Origin: Promethearchaeota archaeon
GTDB lineage: Archaea > Asgardarchaeota > Lokiarchaeia > Sigyniarchaeales > SOKP01
DNA length: 6,509 nucleotides
Reading direction: 5' to 3'
Assembly (NCBI GenBank): GCA_016840695.1
Contig: JAEORV010000094.1
Coordinates: 1-6,509, forward strand
Shown here: in pieces, positions 6,380 through 6,509 of the stretch
Position numbering within the stretch: position 1 is the first letter of the stretch
Layout: each line of letters opens with the position of its first letter
Position numbers and translations under genes: made by a program
The notes under the pieces: generated by a model
Told to the model about the DNA's origin: nothing
Seen by the model: only the letters and a program-made list of their open reading frames with translations
Databases searched by the model: none

Positions 6380-6417
6380 CCTTGATGCTGAATAATATTA
6401 AATATTCAGTATCGAGG
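6380..6417 (+). other. Long hairpin (15-bp stem) in the non-coding region 6198-6459
   Basis: Bases 6380-6394 pair with 6403-6417 around an 8-base loop. Thirteen pairs are Watson-Crick and two (6383/6414 and 6387/6410) are G-U wobbles only if the plus strand is the RNA; as minus-strand RNA they would be C/A mismatches. A T5 run (6427-6431) follows on the plus strand after a 9-base gap. It could be a weak terminator or a structured RNA element. No plus-strand gene is visible upstream of it. The rest of 6198-6459 holds only the candidate promoter and no open frame I can support. Confidence 0.5.
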
Positions 6418-6459
6418 ATATTACAATTTTTAAAAAGTAAAACAGGGATTCCTTTATGT

Positions 6460-6509
6460 TTATTTCTCTAAAGGCTTGTGACAGAACCACCAGTCGTAAC
6501 ACTCATAGT
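6460..6509 (-). CDS. Possible C-terminal end of a protein entering from the right edge
   Basis: On the minus strand a frame open at the window edge reads YECYDWWFCHKPLEK and stops with TAA at 6460-6462. The dense W, C, Y and H content with two cysteines looks like a real protein terminus, possibly metal-binding, and it has the same orientation as every other gene here. Only 15 complete residues are visible, so neither family nor reality can be established. A competing plus-strand frame (ATG at 6456, preceded by AGGG) also runs to the edge but has an unremarkable composition. Confidence 0.35.
   Translation of the reverse strand, partial: YECYDWWFCHKPLEK

Noticed and set aside
6456..6509. Plus-strand partial gene starting MFISLKACDR
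   Set aside because: It has an ATG and an upstream AGGG, but only 18 codons are visible, the composition is unremarkable and all other genes run on the minus strand; the competing minus frame looks more protein-like.

Overview
The window is AT-rich and reads like a chromosome segment from the Ignavibacteria/Chlorobi side of the Bacteroidota (FCB) group. The main reason is a secreted protein (506-1444, minus) that ends in a type IX secretion C-terminal sorting domain with the NYPNPFNP motif. Most genes also have AT-rich leaders instead of strong Shine-Dalgarno sites. The lineage is an inference from protein style; no rRNA or other marker is present. All confident genes lie on the minus strand, so transcription runs right to left.

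From right to left: a possible C-terminal scrap of a gene at the right edge (6460-6509); a roughly 260-base non-coding stretch with a long hairpin and a candidate promoter; a putative lipoprotein with a heptad coiled coil (5520-6197); a long-chain acyl-CoA ligase (3664-5436); nuoA (3250-3618) and nuoB (2768-3259), overlapping by 10 bases; a roughly 530-base stretch without a convincing gene (2234-2767) that holds two small inverted repeats and an array of ten 21-bp tandem repeats; a 204-residue protein of unknown function with its own promoter and terminator (1619-2233); the T9SS cargo protein with a clear terminator (447-1444); and, running off the left edge, a four-helix-bundle (S23/IVP-like) protein (1-319).

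Functionally the window is mostly housekeeping and envelope. Two subunits of respiratory complex I sit directly behind a fatty-acid-activating enzyme, followed by independently transcribed surface or unknown genes. No multigene defence, mobile or biosynthetic system is visible. nuoC does not follow nuoB, so the rest of complex I must be encoded elsewhere.

The least explained element is the 21-bp repeat array at 2333-2557. It is indel-free, its unit length equals two turns of B-DNA, and it lies just upstream of a near-consensus promoter (2285-2313). Several reading frames through it are open, but my hand count of substitutions gives no coding signature, so I treat it as a DNA-level element and not as a gene.
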